Assembly: GCF_001886695.1 (NCBI RefSeq)
Contig: NZ_CP018097.1
Span: 1,693,001-1,757,000 of the forward strand
Direction of reading: 5' to 3'
DNA: 64,000 nt
Source: Aurantiacibacter gangjinensis
GTDB taxonomy: Bacteria; Pseudomonadota; Alphaproteobacteria; Sphingomonadales; Sphingomonadaceae
The notes beneath the pieces are model-generated. The model saw nothing but the letters and a program-made list of their open reading frames with translations. It was not told the DNA's origin and made no database searches. Made by a program: the position numbers and the translations under genes. Of the stretch, positions 9,280-18,341 are shown piece after piece (the first letter of the stretch is position 1; the number at the start of each line of letters is the position of its first letter).

Positions 9280-10254
9280 ATGCCATCAGGCCTTGCCGCC
9301 CTTCTCGACGACATTTCCATCATCGCGCGCACGGCGTCCGCCAGCGTGGACGATATTGCGGCGGCGGCGGGCCGGGCAGGGTCGAAAACGGCCGGGGTGG
9401 TGATCGATGATGCCGCGGTGACGCCAAGCTATGTGACCGGGCTAGATCCCAGCCGCGAGCTGCCGATCATCTGGGCTATCACCAAGGGTAGCCTGAAGAA
9501 CAAGCTGCTGATCCTGCTGCCTGCCGCATTGTTGTTGAGCGAATTCCTGCCGTGGCTCATCATTCCCATCCTGATGCTCGGCGGCGCCTTCCTGTGCTAT
9601 GAGGGCGCGGAAAAGGTGATGGAGAAGCTGGGCGGGGCGAAGCACGGGAAGAATCTGGAAAGCCCCATTGAAGACCCGGTCGAGTTCGAGAAAGAGCGCG
9701 TGTCGGGCGCCATCCGCACCGACCTGATCCTGTCTGCCGAGATCATGGCTATCACGCTGAGCGAGGTGGCGACCGAGAGCCTGCTGACGCGTGCGGGCGT
9801 GCTCGCCATCGTCGGCATCGCGGTGACGGTGGTGGTTTACGGCACCGTCGCGCTGATCGTGAAGATGGACGATGTGGGACTGCACTTGGCGAAGGAAGGC
9901 AAGACGGCGGGCGGACGGCGTTTCGGCCTCGGCCTCGTCAATGCCATGCCGCATTTGCTGACCGCGCTATCGCTGATCGGCACGGTCGCCATGCTGTGGG
10001 TCGGCGGCGGCATCATCATCCACGGTCTGCACGAACTGGGCGTTCTCTTTCCCGAGGAAGCCATCCATGAAGCCGAGCATTGGGTAGAAACGCTGGCGGG
10101 CGGCCTCGGCCCGATCCTCGGCTGGCTGACTTTCGCCACGCTTTCCGCGCTGATCGGGCTGGTGCTGGGCGTCATAATCGTCTTCGTGCTGCACAATGTG
10201 CTGGGGCTTGGTCACACAGAGCATGCCGATGAGGCTGTAGTCGGAGGGCATTGA
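9280..10254 (+). CDS. DUF808 family inner-membrane protein (YedI-like)
   Basis: 324 aa. N-terminus MPSGLAALLDDI and the following ASASVDDIAAA...VTPSYVTGLDPSRELPIIW are hallmark DUF808 segments. Several transmembrane helices follow (about residues 75-105, 170-190, 225-245, 275-310), with a His-rich C-terminus (GLGHTEHADEAVVGGH). Function of the family is unknown. GGAG lies 6-9 bases before the ATG. Confidence 0.92.
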   Translation: MPSGLAALLDDISIIARTASASVDDIAAAAGRAGSKTAGVVIDDAAVTPSYVTGLDPSRELPIIWAITKGSLKNKLLILLPAALLLSEFLPWLIIPILMLGGAFLCYEGAEKVMEKLGGAKHGKNLESPIEDPVEFEKERVSGAIRTDLILSAEIMAITLSEVATESLLTRAGVLAIVGIAVTVVVYGTVALIVKMDDVGLHLAKEGKTAGGRRFGLGLVNAMPHLLTALSLIGTVAMLWVGGGIIIHGLHELGVLFPEEAIHEAEHWVETLAGGLGPILGWLTFATLSALIGLVLGVIIVFVLHNVLGLGHTEHADEAVVGGH

Positions 10255-10262
10255 GATGGCGT

Positions 10263-10334
10263 GAGCTCCTGCGAAGGCAGGAGCCTCTCTCGATCCAGCG
10301 CCACGTTGGACGAGGTCCCAGCCTGCGCTGGGAC
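10263..10334. repeat. Two short palindromes (REP-like)
   Basis: 10263-10287 is a hairpin built on CTCCTGCGAAGGCAGGAG, a variant of the CGAAGGC-core element found at 12451 and 45149. 10315-10334 is GTCCCAGCCTGCGCTGGGAC, the same unit as the two elements at 62333-62352 and 62385-62404. They lie between the DUF808 gene and a convergent small gene and could also act as a terminator. Confidence 0.75.
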
Positions 10335-10341
10335 TCGGTGC

Positions 10342-10641
10342 TTACGCCGCCAGCCTCTTCGCGCGCTTTTCCTCGCGCAGCCAGGCATCCTGGCTGTCCC
10401 AGCTGCGACCGTCGGAGGTCTCGACCCTTCCATCGGGGTGAATCACCGTCCATTCCTCGTCGTCGGCAGCACGCGGATCGACGACGAGCGGGGTGATCGT
10501 GCGGTCCGACGCAACTTGCCAGCCGAGCACGTTCGAGCGGACCAGATCGACCTGATTATCATCGAAATAGGCGTGGACGAGGTACGTGCCCGCCGCCGCT
10601 TCCACCATACCAACGCCGCCCTGGCGATAATTCTTCGGCAC
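10342..10641 (-). CDS. Hypothetical protein, 99 aa
   Basis: Starts MPKNYRQGG. It has a predicted strand-rich fold with YLVHAYFDDNQVDLV and VLGWQVASD segments and a basic C-terminal helix (WLREEKRAKRLAA). Family not recognised. Charged, no signal peptide or membrane segment, so likely cytoplasmic. It lies downstream of the small zinc-ribbon locus. Confidence 0.6.
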   Translation of the reverse strand: MPKNYRQGGVGMVEAAAGTYLVHAYFDDNQVDLVRSNVLGWQVASDRTITPLVVDPRAADDEEWTVIHPDGRVETSDGRSWDSQDAWLREEKRAKRLAA

Positions 10642-10707
10642 AAGCCAATCTCCTCCGCGTGAATCGCGAATGACCGGACGCTAACGGGATATGGTTGCCA
10701 AAGGCTT

Positions 10708-11022
10708 TCAGGTGAGCGGTTGCCCGCAATAGCCGCATTCTTGTTTTGGTCGATCGAGCTTCACTGAAAATCCACCGCCATGACCCATGCTGGCGGAACC
10801 AGCACCCTTAGTCTCTTCCAGTAGCTGTGTTCCACACGCCGGGCATGCGGGCCACCGTTTGGCGATGAAAAACGCCATTCATGGGCCTAAGATCGCCGGA
10901 ATGAACGCAAACAGAGCCCATATCGATTGAGTCAGCACAACAAGCAGGAACGCGGCAAAGATCATAGGAATCGCAGCGTAAAAGAATCTGCGCAGCGCTG
11001 TCGCTTTTTGAAAAGGGCTCAT
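10708..11022 (-). pseudogene. Small two-TM zinc-ribbon protein interrupted by an in-frame TGA
   Basis: The ATG at 11022 overlaps the stop of the Mur ligase gene (ATGA). The frame reads MSPFQKATALRRFF, then two hydrophobic stretches, and hits TGA at 10881-10879 after 47 codons. The very next codon is an in-frame ATG and the frame continues as MAFFIAKRWPACPACGTQ...ECGYCGQPLT to a TGA at 10710-10708. The two CxxC pairs look like a zinc ribbon following a membrane hairpin. One G in place of A would restore Trp, so the simplest reading is a nonsense change in a single 104-codon gene; stop-restart translation into two peptides (47 and 56 aa) is the alternative. Confidence 0.6.
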
Positions 11023-12428
11023 AGGCGCCCCAACAGCGCTTCGGCGAAACCCGTAAGCGTATCGTCACGTGCGCCCATCACGACCACGCGATCACCGGGC
11101 TGGGCCATCTGTACGATCCGGTCGCCGCACTCCTCGCGGGTCGGCAGATGCTGTGCGCTGCCGCCGGCCTCTTCGATCAGCTTGACGATGCGCTCGCTGC
11201 CTTCGCTGCGATCGACGGTGCCGCCGAAATAGACCGGGTCGCACAGCAGCGTCACATCGTCAGGGCTCAATTCCTCTGCAAAGGTTTGCGCGAGTTCGTG
11301 GCCCATCTGTCGCAGCGGGCCGTAGCCATGCGGCTGGAAGAAGGCGATCACCCGGCCTTCATGCGATTTGAGCGTTTTCAGCGTAGCGCGCGCTTTTTCC
11401 GGATTGTGGCCGAAATCGTCAATCACGGTGATGCCGTTCTCGGAAGTGCCGACGATATCGAAGCGGCGGGCCAGTCCCTTGAAATCGGCGAGCGCCGCCA
11501 CCGCATCGGCGACTGCAACGCCCGCCGCATTGGCTGCGGCAATGGCGGCGAGCGCGTTGGAGAGGTTGTGCCGCCCCGGCATGCCGATGGCGAGGCGGTG
11601 CTCGCCGCCATCGCGCCTGTCCACAATGATTGCGGACTGCCGCGTAGGTTCGTCAACAATGCTGCCTTCGACCACGCCCAGCGCGGCGCAGCCGTTAGCG
11701 ATGCCGAATGTCAGCGGTTCTTTCGCCTGCGCGACCAGGCGGAAGGCCTCGGTATCGTCTGCATTCACCACCCCGCGATCTGCGCGTTTCAGGAAATCGC
11801 CGAAAAGCTGGCGCAGTTCGTCCATGCTCTTGTGATCGAGGCTGACATTCAGCAGCAACGCGACAGAGGGCTGGTAGAGCGCGATGGAGCCGTCGCTTTC
11901 ATCGACCTCGGATACGAACAGGCCGCCGTCGCCTACCGTGGCGCTGGCGAAGGGGCGTTCGGGCGATTTAAAATTCTTCATCACAGCGCCGTTCATGATG
12001 GTGGGCGCGTGGCCGGCGTGATGCATGATCCAGCCGAGCATGGCAGTGGTTGTCGACTTGCCGCTGGTGCCGCCCACGGCGATGCTTTGCGGCGCATCGT
12101 TGAAGAGGCGCGCGAGCAATTCTGCACGTGTCAGCCGTTCAAGGCCAAGCTCCTTCGCGCGGCGGATTTCCGGCACCGTGTCCTCGATGGCGGCGGAAGC
12201 GACCAGCACCTGATCGGCCGATGTGATGCCGCTGCCATCCTGCGGAAACAGGCGAAACCCCTGCCGCTCCAGCGTGGCGAACTTTTCCGGCGTGCGGCCC
12301 TGGTCGAAGCTGCGGTCCGACCCGGCGACGTCTGCTCCCAGGCCGTTAAGGATCTGCGCCAGCGGCAACATGCCGGAGCCGCCAATGCCGCAGAAGAAAT
12401 AGGGCTTGCTCGTGATGGGATTGGTCAT
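11019..12428 (-). CDS. Mur ligase family protein, probably UDP-N-acetylmuramate:tripeptide ligase (Mpl-like)
   Basis: 469 aa. N-terminal Rossmann start FFCGIGGSGMLPLA, ATP loop GGTSGKSTT (about residues 116-124), EVDESDGS, NVSLDHK, and FGHNP plus FQPHGYGPL in the C-terminal domain. These are Mur ligase motifs of the MurC/Mpl branch, but the loop has TSGKST where MurC has THGKTT. The divergent LD-carboxypeptidase neighbour, which makes the murein tripeptide, favours the recycling enzyme Mpl over MurC; that is inference. The dcw cluster is not in the window. Confidence 0.85.
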   Translation of the reverse strand: MTNPITSKPYFFCGIGGSGMLPLAQILNGLGADVAGSDRSFDQGRTPEKFATLERQGFRLFPQDGSGITSADQVLVASAAIEDTVPEIRRAKELGLERLTRAELLARLFNDAPQSIAVGGTSGKSTTTAMLGWIMHHAGHAPTIMNGAVMKNFKSPERPFASATVGDGGLFVSEVDESDGSIALYQPSVALLLNVSLDHKSMDELRQLFGDFLKRADRGVVNADDTEAFRLVAQAKEPLTFGIANGCAALGVVEGSIVDEPTRQSAIIVDRRDGGEHRLAIGMPGRHNLSNALAAIAAANAAGVAVADAVAALADFKGLARRFDIVGTSENGITVIDDFGHNPEKARATLKTLKSHEGRVIAFFQPHGYGPLRQMGHELAQTFAEELSPDDVTLLCDPVYFGGTVDRSEGSERIVKLIEEAGGSAQHLPTREECGDRIVQMAQPGDRVVVMGARDDTLTGFAEALLGRL

Positions 12429-12450
12429 GGCGGGCTATCTAACAATCATC

Positions 12451-12475
12451 GTCATTCCCGCGAAGGCGGGAATCC
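12451..12475. repeat. Palindromic repeat, family A (CGAAGGC core)
   Basis: CCCGCGAAGGCGGG core with flanks GTCATT and AATCC. It lies between the divergent Mur ligase and LD-carboxypeptidase genes. Same unit as the pair around the GIY-YIG gene at 45 kb. Confidence 0.85.
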
Positions 12476-12550
12476 ATTTTTCCGGTGAAACAGTTGGGCA
12501 GCTGTCTGCACGGGGGTGACGAGCGATAGGAGGCGGGCTAATCGCATCGC

Positions 12551-13381
12551 ATGAGGACCCGCATCGCCTGCCTGTGCCCCGGTAAGCCGATCCGCCGCGA
12601 ACGGGCTGATGCCGTGCTGGCCATCGCGCAGGCCGAGTTTCCCGATGTCACGCTGACATTCCATCCACAATGCTTCATGCATGAAGGGCATTTCGCCGGC
12701 GACGATGCGACGCGGCGCGAAGCGCTGGTTGCGACGGCCAACGACCCTGCTGTCGACGCGATCTGGTTCGCCATGGGCGGATACGGCTCGAACCGCATTG
12801 CGGCCGATGCCATCGCGCAAATGCAAGATGCCGCGCGCACGAAGACCTATCTCGGCTATTCCGATGCAGGCACGCTGCTCGGTGCGCTTTATCGCCACGG
12901 CATCGGCAAGCCGGTCCACGGCCCGCTGGCGGGCGACATCAAGCGTGAAGGCGGCGCGGATGCAGTGCGCCGCGTGTTGGGCTATCTTACCGGCCAGGAG
13001 GTAGCTCTGGAGAACGGGCTGGATGACCGGCCCACGGTCGCCTTCAACCTGATGACGCTGGCCATGCTGGTGGGCACGGATCTGATGCCCGACCTTACCG
13101 GCCACGTCGTCTGCGTGGAGGAAGTCGCCGAGCATCTCTACGCGGTCGACCGCCTCTTCTTCCATGTCACCGCGCACCTGAAAGGCGCGGCGGGCTTGCG
13201 GCTGGGGCGCATTTCGGCGGTGCCAGAGAACGACCGGCCCTTCGGCATGGAAGCCGAAGACATTGCACGCTTCTGGTGCGAACGGACGGGCATCCCCTAT
13301 TTGGGCCGCGCCGATATCGGTCACGATGCTGAAAATGCGATCATCCCCTTCGGAGTTGCGCAGCGCGGCAAGGGCGCATAA
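12551..13381 (+). CDS. ldcA: Murein LD-carboxypeptidase (S66 family)
   Basis: 276 aa. Removes the terminal D-Ala from murein tetrapeptides in the cytoplasm for recycling. Visible S66 motifs: MGGYGSNR, nucleophile Ser in GYSDAGTLL (about residue 108), CVEEVAEHLYAVDR with the catalytic Glu, and RADIGHDAENAIIPFG with the catalytic His near the C-terminus. A TAA just upstream in frame forces the ATG at 12551; AGGAGG is present but 17 bases away. Confidence 0.93.
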   Translation: MRTRIACLCPGKPIRRERADAVLAIAQAEFPDVTLTFHPQCFMHEGHFAGDDATRREALVATANDPAVDAIWFAMGGYGSNRIAADAIAQMQDAARTKTYLGYSDAGTLLGALYRHGIGKPVHGPLAGDIKREGGADAVRRVLGYLTGQEVALENGLDDRPTVAFNLMTLAMLVGTDLMPDLTGHVVCVEEVAEHLYAVDRLFFHVTAHLKGAAGLRLGRISAVPENDRPFGMEAEDIARFWCERTGIPYLGRADIGHDAENAIIPFGVAQRGKGA

Positions 13382-13410
13382 TCGCGGCGTCCGAGAAGGA
13401 GTTTCGAACA

Positions 13411-14343
13411 ATGATCGCTTTCGTATTTCCCGGCCAGGGCAGCCAGAAGGTCGGCATGGGTGCCGACCTCGCCGAGGCGAGCGCCGCCGCGCGCGAGGTG
13501 TTTGGCGAGGTGGACGAGGCGCTGGGCCAGCATCTTGCCCGCCTGATGGCCGAAGGTCCGGAAGACGAACTGACCATGACCGCCAATGCCCAGCCCGCGA
13601 TCATGGCCAATGCGATGGCTGTTGTTCGCGTATTAGAGGAAGGCGGGGTGCGGCTGTCCGAAAAGGGCGATGCGGTGGCGGGCCATTCGCTGGGCGAATA
13701 TACCGCGCTCGCCGCTGCCGGGGCCTTCAGCCTCGCCGATACCGCACGCCTGCTGCGCATCCGCGGCAATGCCATGCAGGACGCCGTGCCGGTGGGCGTA
13801 GGCGCGATGTGCGCTTTGCTCGGCGCCGATCTGGAAAAAGCACAAGGACTGGCCGACGCTGCTGCCGAGGGTCAGGTCTGCGAAGTCGCCAATGACAACG
13901 ACCCCGGGCAAGTCGTGCTTTCGGGCCATGCCGAAGCCATCGACCGCGCCGTAGCTCTCGCCAAGGATCATGGCTGCAAGCGCGCCATCAAGCTGCCCGT
14001 CTCCGCGCCTTTCCACTGCTCGCTGATGGAACCCGCGGCGCAGGCGATGGACGCAGCCCTTGCCCAAACGCCGCCACAGGCCTTTCACCTGCCGCTTTAC
14101 GCCAACGTCACGGCAGCCGAAGTGACGGACCCACAGGCCGAACGGCAATTGCTGGTGCAGCAAGTCACGGGCCGTGTGCGCTGGCGCGAAAGCGTGCTGG
14201 CGATGCAGGATGCAGGCGTTACTCATTTCGTGGAACTGGGCGGCAAGGTGCTCGCCCCGATGATCCGCAAGATTGCGCCCGACACCGCGCAGACCAGCGT
14301 GGTGACGATGGCCGATATCGAAGCTTTGGCGAAGGAAATCTGA
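13411..14343 (+). CDS. fabD: Malonyl-CoA:ACP transacylase
   Basis: 310 aa, usual length. Loads malonyl groups onto acyl carrier protein for fatty acid synthesis. FPGQGSQKVGMG at residues 6-17, nucleophile Ser93 in GHSLGEY, and His in VSAPFHCSLM (about 201). GGAG lies 10 bases before the ATG. The stop codon is immediately followed by the fabG ATG. Confidence 0.97.
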   Translation: MIAFVFPGQGSQKVGMGADLAEASAAAREVFGEVDEALGQHLARLMAEGPEDELTMTANAQPAIMANAMAVVRVLEEGGVRLSEKGDAVAGHSLGEYTALAAAGAFSLADTARLLRIRGNAMQDAVPVGVGAMCALLGADLEKAQGLADAAAEGQVCEVANDNDPGQVVLSGHAEAIDRAVALAKDHGCKRAIKLPVSAPFHCSLMEPAAQAMDAALAQTPPQAFHLPLYANVTAAEVTDPQAERQLLVQQVTGRVRWRESVLAMQDAGVTHFVELGGKVLAPMIRKIAPDTAQTSVVTMADIEALAKEI

Positions 14344-15108
14344 ATGTTCGACCTTACCGGAATGACCGCCCTCGTGACCGGCGCCAGCGGCGGCATCGGC
14401 TCTTCCATTGCCTATGCGCTGGCAAAGCAGGGCGCGCGCCTCGCACTCAGCGGCTCCAATGGAGACAAGCTGCGCGCCTTTCGTGAGCAGCTGATCGCCG
14501 ATTGCGGCAGCCCGGAAGCGGGCGACCATGTGGAGATCACCTGCAACCTGTCGGACACCACGCAGGTGGAGGAATTGATCCCGGCTGCCATCGATACGCT
14601 GGGCGGGCTCGACATCCTCGTCAACAATGCCGGCATCACGCGCGATAATCTCGCCATGCGGATGAAGGACGAGGAATGGGAGCAGGTCATCCAGGTCAAT
14701 CTGGAAGCCGTGTTCCGCCTGATGCGCGCCTCTGCCCGGCCGATGATGAAGGCGCGCTTCGGCCGGATCATCAACATTACCAGCGTGGTGGGCACCACGG
14801 GCAATCCCGGCCAGATGAATTACTGCGCGGCCAAGGCAGGCGTGGTCGGCATGAGCAAGTCGCTGGCGCAGGAACTGGCCGCGCGCGGCATCACTGTGAA
14901 TTGCGTGGCCCCGGGCTTCATCCGCTCTGCGATGACCGAAGCGCTGGATGACAAGCAGAAAGATGCGATCAACGGGCGCATCCCCATGGGCCGCATGGGC
15001 GAAGGCGGCGATATCGGCGCTGCCGTGGCTTATCTGGCATCGAAAGAAGCAAGCTACGTCACCGGCCAGACGCTGCACGTAAATGGCGGCATGGCGATGC
15101 TTTCCTAG
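14344..15108 (+). CDS. fabG: 3-oxoacyl-ACP reductase
   Basis: 254 aa SDR. NADPH-binding TGASGGIG at residues 13-20, NNAG, catalytic Ser in NITSVVG and Tyr/Lys in NYCAAKAG, C-terminal GGMAMLS. It abuts fabD with no gap. The acpP and fabF genes that commonly follow are absent here; dnaN follows instead after 150 bases. Confidence 0.96.
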   Translation: MFDLTGMTALVTGASGGIGSSIAYALAKQGARLALSGSNGDKLRAFREQLIADCGSPEAGDHVEITCNLSDTTQVEELIPAAIDTLGGLDILVNNAGITRDNLAMRMKDEEWEQVIQVNLEAVFRLMRASARPMMKARFGRIINITSVVGTTGNPGQMNYCAAKAGVVGMSKSLAQELAARGITVNCVAPGFIRSAMTEALDDKQKDAINGRIPMGRMGEGGDIGAAVAYLASKEASYVTGQTLHVNGGMAMLS

Positions 15109-15258
15109 TTTTCCCCACCTTCTACGTCGCACCCGCATCCGAATCCTTGCCCGTATCAGCACTGCCGCTAAGGGTAGAGGGCGAGACTTTACCGGCGCTG
15201 CAATGCGATTCCGGGGCATCCCGGTCACCGCCGCGCCAGACTTGGGGAATGAACTGCC

Positions 15259-16386
15259 ATGAAGGCCACCATCGAACGCGCGAAGCTGTTGCGTTGTCTC
15301 TCTCACGTGCAATCGGTGGTGGAGCGGCGCAATACCATTCCCATCCTCTCCAACGTGCTGATCGAGGCGGACGAGGCGGGCCATGTGAAGGTGATGGCGA
15401 CCGATCTGGACCTGCAAGTGATCGAGAGCCTGGAGGCAAATTCCGTGGAAAGCGGCGGCGCGATCACCGTGTCGGCCCACCTGCTGTTCGATATCGCGCG
15501 CAAACTGCCCGATGGCAGTGAGGTCTCGCTGGAGACGGCGGAAAACCGGATGACTGTAAAGGCCGGCCGTAGCCGATTCTCGCTGCCGACCTTGCCGCGT
15601 GATGATTTCCCGGTGATCGTGGAAGGCGACTTGCCGACCAGCTTCGAAATCCCCGCCGCAATGCTGGCCGAGATGATCGACCGTACGCGCTTTGCCATCA
15701 GCACCGAGGAAACGCGCTATTACCTTAACGGTATTTTCCTGCATGTGGCGGATGATGATGGCGGCGTTCTGAAAGCCGCGGCCACTGATGGCCACCGCCT
15801 CGCGCGATTTACGCTGGCGCGTCCCGCAGGCGCAGAAGGGATGCCCGATGTGATTGTGCCGCGCAAAGCTGTGGCAGAGCTGCGCAAGCTTTTGGAAGAG
15901 GCGATGGAAGGCAATGTTGCTGTCGATCTCAGCCCGTCGAAGATCCGCTTTACGCTGGGCGGGGAAGGCGGCGTCGTTCTCACCAGTAAACTGATCGACG
16001 GCACATTCCCGGATTATTCCCGCGTGATTCCAACGGGTAACGACAAGTTATTGAAAGTCGATCCAAAGTCGCTTTTCGCCGGTGTGGACCGCGTGGCGAC
16101 CATCGCCACCGAGAAAACGCGGGCAGTGAAGATGGGCCTCGATAACGACAAGGTCACGCTGACCGTCACCAGCCCGGACAACGGCAATGCGACCGAGGAA
16201 GTGTCCTCGCAATACGGCTCCGATGCGTTGGAGATCGGCTTTAACGCGGGCTACCTGAAAGACATCCTCAGCCAGATCGACGCCGAGACGGTGGAGCTGC
16301 ACTTCGCAGACGCTGGCGCACCGACGTTGATCCGCAAGGATGAAAGCAGCCCGGCGCTTTATGTGCTGATGCCGATGCGGGTATAA
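15259..16386 (+). CDS. dnaN: DNA polymerase III beta sliding clamp
   Basis: 375 aa, three clamp domains. N-terminal MKATIERAKLLRCLSHVQ and ERRNTIPILSNVL, the FPTLPRDDFP-type segment, and the C-terminal LYVLMPMRV are clamp signatures; the final LMPMRV forms part of the partner-binding pocket. No dnaA or recF neighbour: the gene is separate from those loci in this window. Confidence 0.98.
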   Translation: MKATIERAKLLRCLSHVQSVVERRNTIPILSNVLIEADEAGHVKVMATDLDLQVIESLEANSVESGGAITVSAHLLFDIARKLPDGSEVSLETAENRMTVKAGRSRFSLPTLPRDDFPVIVEGDLPTSFEIPAAMLAEMIDRTRFAISTEETRYYLNGIFLHVADDDGGVLKAAATDGHRLARFTLARPAGAEGMPDVIVPRKAVAELRKLLEEAMEGNVAVDLSPSKIRFTLGGEGGVVLTSKLIDGTFPDYSRVIPTGNDKLLKVDPKSLFAGVDRVATIATEKTRAVKMGLDNDKVTLTVTSPDNGNATEEVSSQYGSDALEIGFNAGYLKDILSQIDAETVELHFADAGAPTLIRKDESSPALYVLMPMRV

Positions 16387-16481
16387 CCCTGCTCCTCTTC
16401 ACGGCGACAGGGACGGAGGCCCAGTTTACGCTGATTCTCGCCGTCATCGTCGTCGCTATCTTTGCCGGCCTCTGGCTGGCG

Positions 16482-16886
16482 GTGGGCGAGGGCATGATGC
16501 GCTTCTCCGGCTGGCGCACGCTGGAGGGCCGGTATCCTGACCGCGACGATCGGGAATCGCGCCGCTTTGGATGGCAGACGGCTTCGCTGGGTTATAGCTT
16601 CTGGCGATCCTCGGTATACCGCAACGCCATGACGATTACAGTCTGCGCCACCGGTCTGCGTCTGCGACCCAACAGGGCATTGCTGCCACTGGCGCGCTCC
16701 GTCTTCATTCCCTGGACGGCCCTGTCACCGAAGATCTCGATCCTATTGGTGATGCGCGAATGGGATCTGCACATAGCCGAGACTGCTGGCCTGCGCCTCA
16801 GCCTCAGGGCTGCGCTGGCGACGCGTCTGGACGATGCCAGCGGCGGAAAACTCGGCCTGAAGACGGTGACACAGCCGCCTAATTGA
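16482..16886 (+). CDS. Hypothetical protein, start uncertain
   Basis: 134 aa from the first conventional start (GTG). The same frame stays open upstream to the dnaN stop and encodes a strongly hydrophobic helix (LILAVIVVAIFAGLWLAV) just before the GTG, so the real protein probably begins earlier, possibly at a CTG (16389 or 16431), with a membrane anchor. The soluble part contains strands around FIPWTALSPK and REWDLHIAET, resembling small PH-like membrane-anchored proteins such as those at 49.9 and 51.9 kb. Its 3' end overlaps the convergent reductase gene by 8 bases. Confidence 0.5.
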   Translation: MGEGMMRFSGWRTLEGRYPDRDDRESRRFGWQTASLGYSFWRSSVYRNAMTITVCATGLRLRPNRALLPLARSVFIPWTALSPKISILLVMREWDLHIAETAGLRLSLRAALATRLDDASGGKLGLKTVTQPPN

Positions 16887-18195
16887 CCGCCTTGATCATC
16901 GCTTCGATATCGACGAATTTCTCGCGCGGTGACCCCTCGCGCGCAGCGGCGGTTTCCGCTTCCTCGATCTTCTTCCAGTCGCGGAACGTCACGTAGTCGA
17001 GTTCGCGCTCGGCGGCGAGTGCGTCGAAGCCTTCGCGTCCCGCTTTGCGGCCCTTGCCGATGACGCCCGCATCGAAATCTTCGCCAATCTTTTCAATGAT
17101 ATTGAAACCGTCGGGCTTGTTCGTCCCGATCGTGCCGGACGGGCCGCGCTTGGCCCATCCGACAGCGTACAGTCCTGGCAAAATGCGTCCGTCGTCATTG
17201 GCGAAACGGCCTGCGCGCTCATCGAACGGGACGCCGGGTATGGGCGCGGTGCGATAGCCGATGCAGCTGATGACGATATCGGCGCGCAGGCGCTCCGTCT
17301 TGCCGGTGCCGACGGCGCGGCCTTTCACCAGCTCGGTGCGTTCGATTTCGACCGCTTCCACCTTGCCGTCCCCGCGCAGGGCGACGGGCTGCGCTTGGAA
17401 AGCGAATTCGATGGCGACGCGTTTTTCCGCGCGGATATGCTCGGGGGTGGCAGCAAATTGCCGCAGCAGGCCGACCGATTTGCGCAGGCCCGGTTCGAGG
17501 ATCGCGTCTTCGGCTTCGTCGGGCAGGTCATCGGTATCGACATGCGGTGCGGCGCGCTCCAGCTCTGCCAGCTCGCCCAGTTCCTTGGGTGTCATCATAA
17601 TCTGGTGCGGGCCGCGCCGCCCCAGCAGGACGATGCGCTCGATATTGGAGGATCGCAGCGTTTCCAGCGCGTGGGCCACGATATCGCTTCCCGCGAATTC
17701 GTCGGGCGTTTTTGCCAGGATGCGCGCAACATCCAGAGCGACATTGCCCATGCCGATCACGACTGCGGTCGTGCCGGAGAGGTCCGGGTCGAGGCCGGCA
17801 AATTGCGGGTGGCCGTTATACCAGCCGACGAAGGCCGCGCTGCCGAACGCGTTGGCGAGGTCCTCCCCCTCGATGCCAAGATCGCGATCCACCGGAGCGC
17901 CCGTAGCGATGACAACCGCATCGTAGAGCTCGCGCAGGTCGTCCACGGATACAGCCTCGCCGATGCGGATATTGCCGACGAAGCGGACATTCTCCGTCAG
18001 CGCGGTCTTTTCATACCGGCGCGATACGCCCTTGATCGACTGGTGATCGGGGGCGACGCCGGTGCGGATCAACCCGTAAGGCACAGGCAGCATGTCGAAA
18101 ATATCGACGCGAACATTGTCGCCGAACTGCTTTTGCGCCGCTTCTGCCGTGTAATATCCGGCAGGCCCTGATCCGATGATCGCAATGTGACGCAA
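16879..18195 (-). CDS. Ferredoxin--NADP+ reductase, adrenodoxin-reductase type
   Basis: 438 aa FAD/NADPH enzyme that passes electrons to ferredoxins. FAD-binding IAIIGSGPAGYYTAE opens the protein; PYGLIRTGVAPDHQ, ATGAPVDR, VVIGMGNVALDVARIL (NADP site), LLGRRGPHQ and GWAKRGPSGTIGTNK are typical of the FprA/adrenodoxin reductase group. I chose a TTG start because GGGAG lies 7 bases upstream and the FAD motif then begins at residue 3. Confidence 0.93.
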   Translation of the reverse strand: MRHIAIIGSGPAGYYTAEAAQKQFGDNVRVDIFDMLPVPYGLIRTGVAPDHQSIKGVSRRYEKTALTENVRFVGNIRIGEAVSVDDLRELYDAVVIATGAPVDRDLGIEGEDLANAFGSAAFVGWYNGHPQFAGLDPDLSGTTAVVIGMGNVALDVARILAKTPDEFAGSDIVAHALETLRSSNIERIVLLGRRGPHQIMMTPKELGELAELERAAPHVDTDDLPDEAEDAILEPGLRKSVGLLRQFAATPEHIRAEKRVAIEFAFQAQPVALRGDGKVEAVEIERTELVKGRAVGTGKTERLRADIVISCIGYRTAPIPGVPFDERAGRFANDDGRILPGLYAVGWAKRGPSGTIGTNKPDGFNIIEKIGEDFDAGVIGKGRKAGREGFDALAAERELDYVTFRDWKKIEEAETAAAREGSPREKFVDIEAMIKAVN

Positions 18196-18341
18196 CAGGC
18201 ATCTCCCGCAAACCGTGATGCATACTAGCCCATTAACCTTGCGCGGCAATGCGCTGGCCCACGGTAATACACGGGGTTTTGCGCGCGAACGGAATAGGAT
18301 CGGTTAACCGTTTTCCAAGGCATTTCTGCCATGCGGGCGGG

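Noticed and set aside
10879-10881. TGA read as selenocysteine in the zinc-ribbon locus
   Set aside because: No SECIS-like hairpin was evident just after the codon and an ATG follows immediately; a nonsense change or stop-restart is simpler.
13633-15795. 720-aa minus-strand ORF
   Set aside because: Antisense to fabD, fabG and dnaN, which are unmistakable; composition is typical of antisense translation in GC-rich DNA.
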